Shown in pieces: positions 1 through 5,429 of a DNA stretch of 6,385 nt. Every line of letters starts with the position of its first letter. Positions within the stretch are counted from its first letter, which is position 1. Both the position numbers and the translations under genes were made by a program. Origin of the DNA: Sandaracinaceae bacterium (GTDB lineage Bacteria > Myxococcota_A > Polyangia > Polyangiales > Houyiibacteriaceae); assembly GCA_012514415.1 (NCBI GenBank), contig JAAZAH010000124.1, positions 1 to 6,385 on the forward strand, read 5' to 3'. The notes beneath the pieces are model-generated. The model did not search any database. It worked only from the letters and a program-made list of their open reading frames with translations, and was not told the origin of the DNA.

Positions 1-1009
1 CACTTAGCAGTTCATCGCCGAGCGGATCGCGCGCGATGCACGCAAAAAAGCGATCGGGATCCGTCTCTCGAATGGCCTCGACGGTCTCGCGCCGAAAGCG
101 CTGAAGAAAATTGAGGCGGCGTTCAAGGAGCGGGAGGCGCTGCTCGCCCACCCAAAAGCCCGCACCATTATCGAGAAAGATGAGCTTCCCGCCCTCGCCA
201 TGGAGCCTGAGGTTGGTGAAGCCTCCACCCCACCGATCGACATTCTGAATCAGATAATCGAAGACGATGAGATCGCTCAGCTCGCGGATCCTCTCGGGAC
301 TGAGCTCGGCGGGAGGCCGGCGCGGATCGCTCGCCTCGGCGTCTGGGTTGGGCTCGAGGTTCGCGCTCCGTCGCACGTCGATGGGAGCTTGGTAGGGGTT
401 GACGCGAGGCGGCTCCTCAATGCGAAGAGCGCGCTCGAAGCCGCGTCCCGGATCGAATCGTGGGACCTCGCCCTCGATCCATGCGATCATCGCGCCACGG
501 ACCGTCCCATCCGGACCGATCTTCACTTCTTCCCAGCGTGCATCGTTTCCGGCGGCTTCTCTCAGAACCGCAGCTTCGAGCCTCCGCCCGCTCACCTCGG
601 CGACCCGATGAAACCGAAAGCTCCGGTCGACGCAATAGGCGGCGATCTCCGAGTAAAAATGTGCGGCCGAAAACTCTTTCTCGGGTTTAAAATACGCGCT
701 CCCGCCGTTCTCGAGGCCGAGCTTGAAGGCGAGGCTGCGTCCGCCGCGGCCGCGTTCAACAGAAACGATGCCATCATACGCCAGTCGCGCTCGAAGAGCG
801 GGGTCCCGCGCAAACACTCCATGAGGCGGAGGCACCGGCAGGAGCGGAAGCAAGCGCAGCTTTTCCTCACTCCAGCCGAAGAGCGGCTCGCCGCCAACGT
901 CAGGCCGCTCGAGCCTCTCAGTCCGCTCGCCTTGAGCGCATGCCCCTAAGACGGCGGCCAAAAGAAACGTAAAGTATCGAACTCTCGCGTTCTGTCGCGC
1001 GCTCCACAT
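1..1009 (-). CDS. FAM20/Four-jointed-like secreted kinase, predicted lipoprotein (3' end outside window)
   Basis: This reading frame is open for 336 codons from the ATG at 1009 to the window edge; its stop lies outside. Residues 1-24 form a lipoprotein signal: Arg5, Arg9 and Arg11, a hydrophobic stretch (YFTFLLAAVL), and the lipobox LGAC with Cys24. The body follows the FAM20 kinase order. AYFKP (Lys108) is the nucleotide-binding lysine. SEIAAYCVDR (Glu121) is the helix-C glutamate, followed by FRFHRVAEVSGR, close to FAM20 'DFRRVPPVAGR'. FDYLIQNVDR (Asp258) is the catalytic loop, with Asn266 a possible metal ligand. FLDNGAGF (Asp280) is the DFG-equivalent. A proline-rich insert lies at about 184-240. 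Animal FAM20 and Four-jointed proteins phosphorylate secreted proteins or sugars; here the substrate is unknown, and ATP-dependent phosphotransfer at the cell envelope is inferred. Apart from Cys24 only Cys126 and Cys324 are present, so the animal disulfides are not conserved. The 250-codon frame on the opposite strand is a shadow. Confidence 0.85.
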   Translation of the reverse strand, partial: MWSARQNARVRYFTFLLAAVLGACAQGERTERLERPDVGGEPLFGWSEEKLRLLPLLPVPPPHGVFARDPALRARLAYDGIVSVERGRGGRSLAFKLGLENGGSAYFKPEKEFSAAHFYSEIAAYCVDRSFRFHRVAEVSGRRLEAAVLREAAGNDARWEEVKIGPDGTVRGAMIAWIEGEVPRFDPGRGFERALRIEEPPRVNPYQAPIDVRRSANLEPNPDAEASDPRRPPAELSPERIRELSDLIVFDYLIQNVDRWGGGFTNLRLHGEGGKLIFLDNGAGFWVGEQRLPLLERRLNFLQRFRRETVEAIRETDPDRFFACIARDPLGDELLS

Positions 1010-1033
1010 CCGCCGGCCGTTTCGCACGCCCCG

Positions 1034-1072
1034 ACCATAGCTGAGATCGGGCCAGCTCCCCAATTTGGGGAG
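1034..1072 (-). promoter_or_regulatory. Putative promoter and palindromic operator of the kinase-like gene
   Basis: On the minus strand a -35-like TTGGGG (1058-1063) and a -10-like TATGGT (1034-1039) are 18 bases apart, placing transcription start near 1027, about 17 bases before the ATG. A perfect inverted repeat, CTCCCCAA-T-TTGGGGAG on the plus strand (1056-1072), covers the -35. Arms of 8 bp with a one-base centre suit a dimeric regulator better than an RNA hairpin. The repeat is seen directly; the promoter match is modest (3 of 6 and 4 of 6 consensus bases) and the operator role is inferred. Confidence 0.4.
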
Positions 1073-1180
1073 TCTCGAGACCGAGCCCTTTCGCACCTCA
1101 GGTCGAACTGAAGGGCATGGTCGCTTGCGCGGGAGGAGCGAGGCTGGCCGGGGCGACGCTGTGCCGGATCGGCTTCGGGA

Positions 1181-1218
1181 TGAAATAAGGACGCCCGCGA
1201 GGGGTTCTCGCGGGCGTC
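1181..1218 (-). terminator. Likely intrinsic terminator, minus strand
   Basis: A perfect 11-bp GC-rich stem (GACGCCCGCGA at 1190-1200, TCGCGGGCGTC at 1208-1218) encloses a 7-base loop. Read on the minus strand it is followed by CTTATTTCAT, a broken T-rich tract; on the plus strand the following bases are A/G-rich. It lies between the dehydrogenase gene and the kinase-like gene, both leftward, and would insulate the second from read-through of the first. The T tract is imperfect, so efficiency is uncertain. Confidence 0.5.
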
Positions 1219-1502
1219 AAAGATAGGGACAAAGCGTCGGCACGGGAGGGGGGGGAGGAGGAGGAGAGCGCCGACGCTGTGAGTCGCCTATGCCCGATGC
1301 ATAGAGCAACGCTTGTGCCAAGATCGCACAGTGGCGAAAAACCCAACGTTTTCGCGACTCGCGTCCAGTCGGCGCCACGATGGGCTCCCGGCGGCTGCTT
1401 CCCTCGGTTCAAAACTGAACCTCAAAAACGCTCGGAAATTTCAAATATGAAATTTCTTTGCGAATGTTTCTCATGCAACTCGGCGCTCGGAGGTTCGGGA
1501 CC
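1219..1502. other. Gene-free region rich in inverted repeats
   Basis: I see no convincing gene here. It holds four further inverted repeats. AGCGTCGGC (1233-1241) pairs with GCCGACGCT (1270-1278) around a 28-base loop dominated by a 25-base purine run with eight consecutive G. CTATGC (1288-1293) pairs with GCATAG (1299-1304). GCGAAAA (1334-1340) pairs with TTTTCGC (1349-1355). GGTTCA (1406-1411) pairs with TGAACC (1416-1421). The AT-rich hairpin next to the dehydrogenase stop is listed separately. If the dehydrogenase transcript runs to the terminator-like stem at 1190-1218, all of this is its structured 3' untranslated region; a small RNA is the alternative. Confidence 0.5.
1424..1456 (-). 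terminator. AT-rich hairpin, possible weak terminator of the dehydrogenase gene
   Basis: A perfect 9-bp inverted repeat, GAAATTTCA (1435-1443) and TGAAATTTC (1448-1456), flanks the 4-base loop AATA, 47 bases beyond the leftward dehydrogenase stop. On the minus strand five T (1424-1428) follow the stem after a 6-base gap. The stem is AT-rich and the T run is displaced, so it is a poor classical terminator; it could instead be a binding site or a transcript-end stabiliser. Confidence 0.3.
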
Positions 1503-2456
1503 TCAGACGATCCGACTCGTCTGACCGATGCCTCGTTCTTTGGCATTTTCGTAGGCCTTTGCGGCGGCGACGACGTCCTGGATGGCGAGTCCCGTCGAGT
1601 CAAAGAGCGAACGTCCTTCTCCGCGGCGCCCATCGACAAGTCCGGCCACGATTTGACCGAGGTTGCCCAAGATCGCGCTGGGCTCGAGGATTCCCTCGGT
1701 GAGCGGCACATTGATTTCGCCGCTATGCGAGGCCTGATGCACGTCATCGACGACGATGCGAAGGCCATCGAGGACGCTCGCGTCGAGCTCGCGTTTTCCA
1801 GGCGCGTCGGCTCCGATCGCGTTGATATGCGTATGCGGGAGAAGTTGATCCGCCTCGATGAGGGGCGTGCGTGAAGGCGTGGTGGTGTTGAGGATGTCGA
1901 CCTTGCCGATCTCTTCGATTGAAACCACACGCCCGCCGTTGCGCTCGGCAAACCGTGCAGCCGCGGCTTCATCGCGATCGGCCGCGAGGATCTCGAGATC
2001 CTCCCCGAAGACGACGCGATGAGCGTTGAGGATGGCCTGAGCCTGAATGCCGCAGCCCAAGAACCCCATCTTTTTCGAGGCGCTCGCGAGATACTTCGAG
2101 GCAATGGCGGCTGCGGCGCCGGTGCGCCTTTCCGTGAGGGCCGTTCCGTCCATGATGGCGAGGGGGAGGGCGGTGAGCGGATCGTTGAGGATGAAAACGG
2201 CGATGATCTGCGGCAGCCCCCGTACGGTCGGGTTTTCAGGATGCGAGGCCACCCATTTGATGCCCGCGTATTTTCCGCATCGGGCCGGCATGGCGCGAAA
2301 ATCACCGCCCACCTCCGGGATATCGAGATAGACCTTGGCCGGCATCGCCGCTTCGCCGCGTCCGAAAGCGGCGAAAGCCTCCTCGATGACGCTCACGGCG
2401 TCTTCAAATGAGAGGCAGCTCAAGACCTGTTCGCGATCGAGGAGGAGTGTTTCCAT
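1503..2456 (-). CDS. Ornithine cyclodeaminase / mu-crystallin family protein (alanine dehydrogenase-like)
   Basis: From the ATG at 2456 the protein has 317 residues, usual for this family of cytoplasmic NAD(P)-dependent enzymes, which interconvert amino and keto or imino acids (ornithine to proline, or alanine and pyruvate). Visible motifs: MPAKVYL with Lys41 and GGDFRAMPA with Arg54, the substrate-binding Lys/Arg pair; GIKWVASHPENP with Lys67; LTERRTGAAAAIASKYLA; the Rossmann loop GFLGCGIQAQ (131-140); INAIGADAPGKRELD with Asp217; and the C-terminal FDSTGLAIQDV. The GIKWVASHPENP and RTGAAAA pattern is closest to archaeal-type alanine dehydrogenases, but sequence alone does not separate alanine dehydrogenase, ornithine cyclodeaminase and ketimine reductase activity. 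I chose 2456 because METLLLDREQ matches how the family begins; ATGs at 2462 and 2486 would add 2 or 10 residues, and none has a clear Shine-Dalgarno site. It is divergent from the nucleotide carrier gene, with about 100 bases between starts. Confidence 0.9.
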   Translation of the reverse strand: METLLLDREQVLSCLSFEDAVSVIEEAFAAFGRGEAAMPAKVYLDIPEVGGDFRAMPARCGKYAGIKWVASHPENPTVRGLPQIIAVFILNDPLTALPLAIMDGTALTERRTGAAAAIASKYLASASKKMGFLGCGIQAQAILNAHRVVFGEDLEILAADRDEAAAARFAERNGGRVVSIEEIGKVDILNTTTPSRTPLIEADQLLPHTHINAIGADAPGKRELDASVLDGLRIVVDDVHQASHSGEINVPLTEGILEPSAILGNLGQIVAGLVDGRRGEGRSLFDSTGLAIQDVVAAAKAYENAKERGIGQTSRIV

Positions 2457-2483
2457 AGTCATTCTTGGGTCGTTGGAGGCGCG

Positions 2484-2560
2484 CATATCGGCGTCTGATT
2501 TTCGGCGGTCAAAAAGTGTACATTGCCTACAAGGTGGGATAACGTCGCCGTCGAGCCCAA
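2484..2560. promoter_or_regulatory. Divergent promoter region between dehydrogenase and carrier genes
   Basis: Leftward, TTGACC (2507-2512) and GATATG (2484-2489) are 17 bases apart. Transcription would start near 2477, inside the longest possible dehydrogenase frame, which favours the internal start at 2456 and a leader of about 20 bases. Rightward, TGGGATAAC (2535-2543) resembles an extended -10 and would start transcription about 10 bases before the carrier ATG at 2561; I see no good -35 for it. Neither coding start has a clear Shine-Dalgarno sequence. Both promoter assignments are pattern matches only. Confidence 0.3.
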
Positions 2561-3952
2561 ATGGTAGAGCATGAACACCGCGTGAATCCTAGCGCTTTTC
2601 GACAAAGGCGCAGGGATCTTCTGGCCTGCGCGCTCCTCGCGACCAACCTCTTTCTGATTCTCTTCTCCTATTATTTGTTGAAGACGGTTCGAGAGAGCTG
2701 GATTCTCGTGGCGCCCGAAGGCGTATTTTTTACGGGCCCAAAGCTGAAATCTCTCGCGACGGCGCTCCAGGCGCTCCTTCTGCTGGCACTCGTGCCATTC
2801 TACGCGCGGCTCTCGCAACGGATCGAGCCGCGGAAGCTGCTTCTACGCTTTACGGGCTATTTCGTCCTTTGCATGCTCGGGTTCGCGCTCGCGCTCGGGC
2901 TGTCGCTTCCCTATTTCGGTTTCGCTTTCTACGTCTGGCTTGGCACCTTCAATGTCGCCATCATCGCGCAGTTTTGGAGCTTCGCGACGAGCGTTTTTAG
3001 CCGCGACGAGGCGATGAAGCTCTTCCCTACGATCGGGTTCGGTGCGACGGCTGGGGGTTTTGTCGGCGCGAAGGCGGCCGGATTGCTCTTTTCTTTCGGG
3101 CTTTCGCTGCCTGCCATCATCGTTCTCGCGGCCGCGATCCTCATCCTTCACTGCGGCATCTACCTCTGGGTCGGACGCTTACGCAGGAGTGCTCGAGGCG
3201 AGACGACGGGCAAAGAGGACGCGCTTAGTGGACACGCTCGCGCCGGATCACGACTCGAGGGTGAAGAGGGCCGCGCGATCGACGGGATTCGCCTTGTCCT
3301 CCGCGATGCTTATCTACGGTGGATCGTCGCACTCATCGTCCTTCTGAGTGTGGTCAATACAACGGGCGAGTACCTCCTCAGCGAAGCCGTCGTGCTCGAG
3401 GCAAAACGTGCGCTCGCGCTCGCCGGCGAGGTCGATCCGCGCGCCTTCACGGCCGCCTTCATCCACGATTTTTACAGCGATTTCTATCTCGCCGTGAACA
3501 TCGCCGCGATCGTCCTCCAAGTCTTCGTCGTCGGACGCCTGATTCGCATGGGCGGGATCCGCGCGGCGCTCTTCATTCTCCCCATCCTCTCGTTTTTTGC
3601 CTACGGACTCGTCGCTTCGAGCGCTTCGCTCCTCCTCATTAAGTGGGTGAAGATCATCGAAAACGGAAGCGATTATTCGGTGATGAATACCGCGCGTGCC
3701 CTCCTTTTTCTCCCGACTAGCGAGGAGGAAAAATGGCGCGCGCGTCAGGTCGTCGATACGATCTTCGTGCGCTTCGGCGATATGCTTTCCTTTGTCCTCG
3801 TCGCACTCGTCGGTCTTCTCAACCTGCCGCTCAGCGTCCTCGCCCTTTTGAACCTCGCGCTCGTCCTCGTCTGGGCTTTCGCGGCGCTCCAGGTGAACCG
3901 TGGCTTTGAGCTTCGAAGCGCTGGGGGGCTCGCGCAGCTGGCGAGTCGGTGA
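2561..3952 (+). CDS. ATP:ADP antiporter (TLC/Npt) family nucleotide carrier-like membrane protein
   Basis: This 463-residue inner-membrane protein has about twelve hydrophobic segments (roughly 20-40, 64-82, 96-116, 120-145, 156-178, 183-205, 253-273, 305-325, 333-351, 353-366, 403-420 and 425-445), with a charged cytoplasmic loop at about 206-250 dividing two six-helix halves. Family signatures are FSYYLLKTVRESWIL (35-49), QFWSFATSVFSRDEAMKLFP (137-156), the glycine-rich GFGATAGGFVGA that follows, IENGSDYSVMNTARALLFLP (366-385), and SEEEKWRARQVVDT with FVRFGDM. These match the TLC-type nucleotide carriers of rickettsiae, chlamydiae and plastids, which swap ATP for ADP or import nucleotides. 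Many free-living bacteria carry diverged members with no known substrate, so the transported compound is not assigned. The length is slightly below the roughly 500 residues typical of obligate intracellular members. The ATG at 2561 is the first start after an in-frame TAA at 2540; no Shine-Dalgarno site is evident. Confidence 0.9.
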   Translation: MVEHEHRVNPSAFRQRRRDLLACALLATNLFLILFSYYLLKTVRESWILVAPEGVFFTGPKLKSLATALQALLLLALVPFYARLSQRIEPRKLLLRFTGYFVLCMLGFALALGLSLPYFGFAFYVWLGTFNVAIIAQFWSFATSVFSRDEAMKLFPTIGFGATAGGFVGAKAAGLLFSFGLSLPAIIVLAAAILILHCGIYLWVGRLRRSARGETTGKEDALSGHARAGSRLEGEEGRAIDGIRLVLRDAYLRWIVALIVLLSVVNTTGEYLLSEAVVLEAKRALALAGEVDPRAFTAAFIHDFYSDFYLAVNIAAIVLQVFVVGRLIRMGGIRAALFILPILSFFAYGLVASSASLLLIKWVKIIENGSDYSVMNTARALLFLPTSEEEKWRARQVVDTIFVRFGDMLSFVLVALVGLLNLPLSVLALLNLALVLVWAFAALQVNRGFELRSAGGLAQLASR

Positions 3953-4234
3953 GCGGCGGCGGCCCCAAATCTTCGAAATCGTCAGGAATCATTCTTGAGG
4001 GCGCTTGTTCTTCGTTGTGGATGACGCCAAGCTGTGGCCTGATGGAGGTCACTCGCTCCGCCGAACGCCTTGGTTCGCGCGGTGTTCCAAGGTCGTGGAG
4101 CCATTTCGCGGCTTGCGTGCCTTGCTCCTTGGCGCCTCAAGACCGTTGGCACCACGAGCTGTGGCGATCACGAACGCATTTTCGAAAAGGTTCATCAACC
4201 TCGAGTCTTCGGGGGAGAGAAAGGTACGATATCC
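3953..4234. other. Spacer without a supported gene
   Basis: The 282 bases between the carrier stop and the methyltransferase start carry no frame that looks like a protein. The frame of the downstream gene is open back to an ATG at 4070, but those 55 extra codons encode a basic, low-quality sequence that would bury the signal peptide, so they are not taken as coding. One short inverted repeat is present (CCTTGG at 4068-4073, CCAAGG at 4087-4092). I find neither a convincing terminator for the carrier nor a clear promoter for the methyltransferase. Confidence 0.5.
4211..4224 (+). promoter_or_regulatory. Ribosome binding site deciding the methyltransferase start
   Basis: The purine-rich run GGGGGAGAGAAAGG ends 10 bases before the ATG at 4235. 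It is the best Shine-Dalgarno-like sequence in the window and, together with the signal peptide beginning at that ATG, rules out the in-frame ATG at 4070. Confidence 0.6.
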
Positions 4235-5104
4235 ATGCGAATTTTTGGAGTTTTGATGATTGCGCTCCTTGCGAGCGCCTGTGGCTCAAAGGTTGAATCG
4301 CCCGAGCCGTCCGAAAGCGCCGGGGACGAGCTCGCCGCGCCTGAGGTGGATGTGAGCGAGAGCGAGGCCGAGGAAGCACCCCCGACGCCCTCGATCGATG
4401 AAATCCTTCAGGGCGAACATCGCTCGGACGAGGAGCGCGCGCGCGATGCATACCGCCATCCCAGAGAAACCCTCGCCTTCTTCGGCGTCGAGCCGGGCAA
4501 GGACGTGCTCGAGCTTGCTCCCGGCGGCGGATGGTACACGCGCATCCTCGCACCTCTTCTTCGCCACGAAGGCTCGCTGACTGTCGGACTCCCCGACGGC
4601 CGATACGGAGACACCTTCCGCAAGCTTGCCGAGGAAGATCCCGAATTCTACGGCTCGGTCCGAACCGTGCGCCTCGCTCCCCAAGAAGGTGCCCCGCTCG
4701 GTGAGCCGGAGAGCTACGATGTCGCGCTCACCTTCCGCAACATTCACGGCTGGATCAACGCGGGCATTGACGAAGCGGTCTTCACCGCCGTCTTCAACGC
4801 GCTTCGTCCGGGCGGCGTCTTTGGCGTCGTCCAGCACCGCGAGGTCGAGGGCCGTGAGCTCGATGCAAGCCGCGGTTATGTTCCCGAGGCCTATGTGATC
4901 GCGCTGGCTGAGAAGGTCGGCTTCGAGCTTGATGAGCGCTCGGAGATCAACGCGAACCCGAAGGATACGAAAGATCATGCCTCGGGCGTCTTCTCGCTTC
5001 CTCCGGCGATGCGCGGCGATGAGCCCGAAGAGGAAAAAGCTCGCCTTGCCGAAATCGGCGAGAGCGATCGGATGACGCTCCGCTTTAAAAAGCCCGCGAA
5101 CTGA
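4235..5104 (+). CDS. Exported lipoprotein with class I SAM-dependent methyltransferase domain
   Basis: The 289-residue product begins MRIFGVLMIALLASAC, a short lipoprotein signal with Cys16 as the predicted lipidated residue. An acidic, proline- and serine-rich linker follows (17-52), then a methyltransferase-like domain. HRSDEERARDAYRHPRETLAFFGVEPG (62-88) is typical of a family of 'predicted methyltransferases' (I recall COG4798) that often carry export signals. VLELAPGGGWYT (91-102) is the SAM-binding motif I, YDVALTFRNIHGW (161-173) lies where the acceptor strand and motif IV are expected, and LRPGGVFGVVQHR (190-202) matches motif VI. The C-terminus (DRMTLRFKKPAN) is also typical. Substrate and reaction are unknown, and whether an exported form could obtain SAM is unclear. 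The gene is 282 bases from its upstream neighbour and is followed by a strong terminator, so it is probably transcribed alone. Confidence 0.87.
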   Translation: MRIFGVLMIALLASACGSKVESPEPSESAGDELAAPEVDVSESEAEEAPPTPSIDEILQGEHRSDEERARDAYRHPRETLAFFGVEPGKDVLELAPGGGWYTRILAPLLRHEGSLTVGLPDGRYGDTFRKLAEEDPEFYGSVRTVRLAPQEGAPLGEPESYDVALTFRNIHGWINAGIDEAVFTAVFNALRPGGVFGVVQHREVEGRELDASRGYVPEAYVIALAEKVGFELDERSEINANPKDTKDHASGVFSLPPAMRGDEPEEEKARLAEIGESDRMTLRFKKPAN

Positions 5105-5209
5105 GCGACGCAAGGTGCATTCGGCGCCGGCCTCGGAGGCGCTCGGGTGCTCGAGCAGGCGGCGCGCGTCTCGAGCGAACGCGGCCTACGCTCCGGTGAG
5201 CGTCCCCCT

Positions 5210-5240
5210 AAGGGCCCCAAAGAATGGGGCCTTTTTCTTT
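5210..5240 (+). terminator. Rho-independent terminator of the methyltransferase gene
   Basis: GGCCCCA (5213-5219) and TGGGGCC (5225-5231) form a perfect 7-bp GC-rich stem around the 5-base loop AAGAA, extendable by three pairs including one G-U. The tract TTTTTCTTT follows at once. It lies 106 bases beyond the methyltransferase stop. A smaller hairpin, ACGCTC-CGGT-GAGCGT (5188-5203), sits just before it. Confidence 0.88.
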
Positions 5241-5308
5241 CCCAGAGGCCATCTTTTCGCGAAATCGTGCGAGAAACCTCAGGTCTAGATGCCCTCAATA
5301 TCCATGAA

Positions 5309-5405
5309 TCGAGGTCATGTGGTCTCTGTTTTCTCTCTTTATTTGTGAAAACCTCGACTCTGATGTGAATTTTCGTGAACCGGCGTTGAGTTTTTTTATC
5401 GAGGT
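5309..5405. repeat. Three copies of a TCGAGGT motif upstream of the TetR gene
   Basis: TCGAGGT occurs at 5309-5315 and 5399-5405 in direct orientation (both within ATCGAGGTC), and inverted, as ACCTCGA, at 5351-5357. Centres are 42 and 48 bp apart. The right-hand copy lies inside the -35/-10 spacer of the TetR promoter, a classic repressor position. These may be operator half-sites for the regulator itself or another factor. The motif is short and CTCGAG-like words are common in this genome, so chance is not excluded. Confidence 0.35.
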
Positions 5406-5429
5406 CGGCTATAAGTCCAAAGAGTGGAC
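5386..5429 (+). promoter_or_regulatory. Sigma-70-like promoter and candidate operator of the TetR gene
   Basis: TTGAGT (5386-5391) and TATAAG (5410-5415) are separated by 18 bases and match the housekeeping consensus in 4 of 6 and 5 of 6 positions; it is the best promoter in the window. Transcription should start near 5421-5423, immediately before the GTG start codon at 5424. The inverted repeat GTCCA-N5-TGGAC (5415-5429) spans the predicted start site and start codon, so a bound repressor there could block transcription; autoregulation is inferred. Confidence 0.6.

Noticed and set aside
200..949. Plus-strand open frame of 249 codons
   Set aside because: It lies exactly antiparallel to the kinase-like gene, whose minus-strand translation has a signal peptide and recognisable motifs; the plus-strand product has none.
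1098..1412. Minus-strand open frame of 104 codons between the dehydrogenase and kinase-like genes
   Set aside because: It runs through several inverted repeats and the purine/pyrimidine tract, has a low-complexity Ser/Pro/Arg-rich product, and matches nothing I recognise.
1458..1874. Plus-strand open frame of 138 codons
   Set aside because: Antisense shadow of the dehydrogenase gene, which is supported by family motifs along its full length.
4070..4234. N-terminal extension of the methyltransferase to the ATG at 4070
   Set aside because: It would place 55 unremarkable residues before a clear lipoprotein signal, and the good ribosome binding site is just before 4235.
4286..5113. Minus-strand open frame of 275 codons
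   Set aside because: Antisense to the methyltransferase gene; a by-product of GC-rich codon use, with no recognisable domain.
5255..5264. Palindrome TTTCGCGAAA after the terminator
   Set aside because: A 10-bp palindrome of common local words; no promoter or second copy nearby supports an operator role.
5147..5368. Plus-strand open frame of 73 codons upstream of the TetR gene
   Set aside because: It reads through the strong terminator at 5210-5240, has no ribosome binding site, and encodes nothing recognisable.
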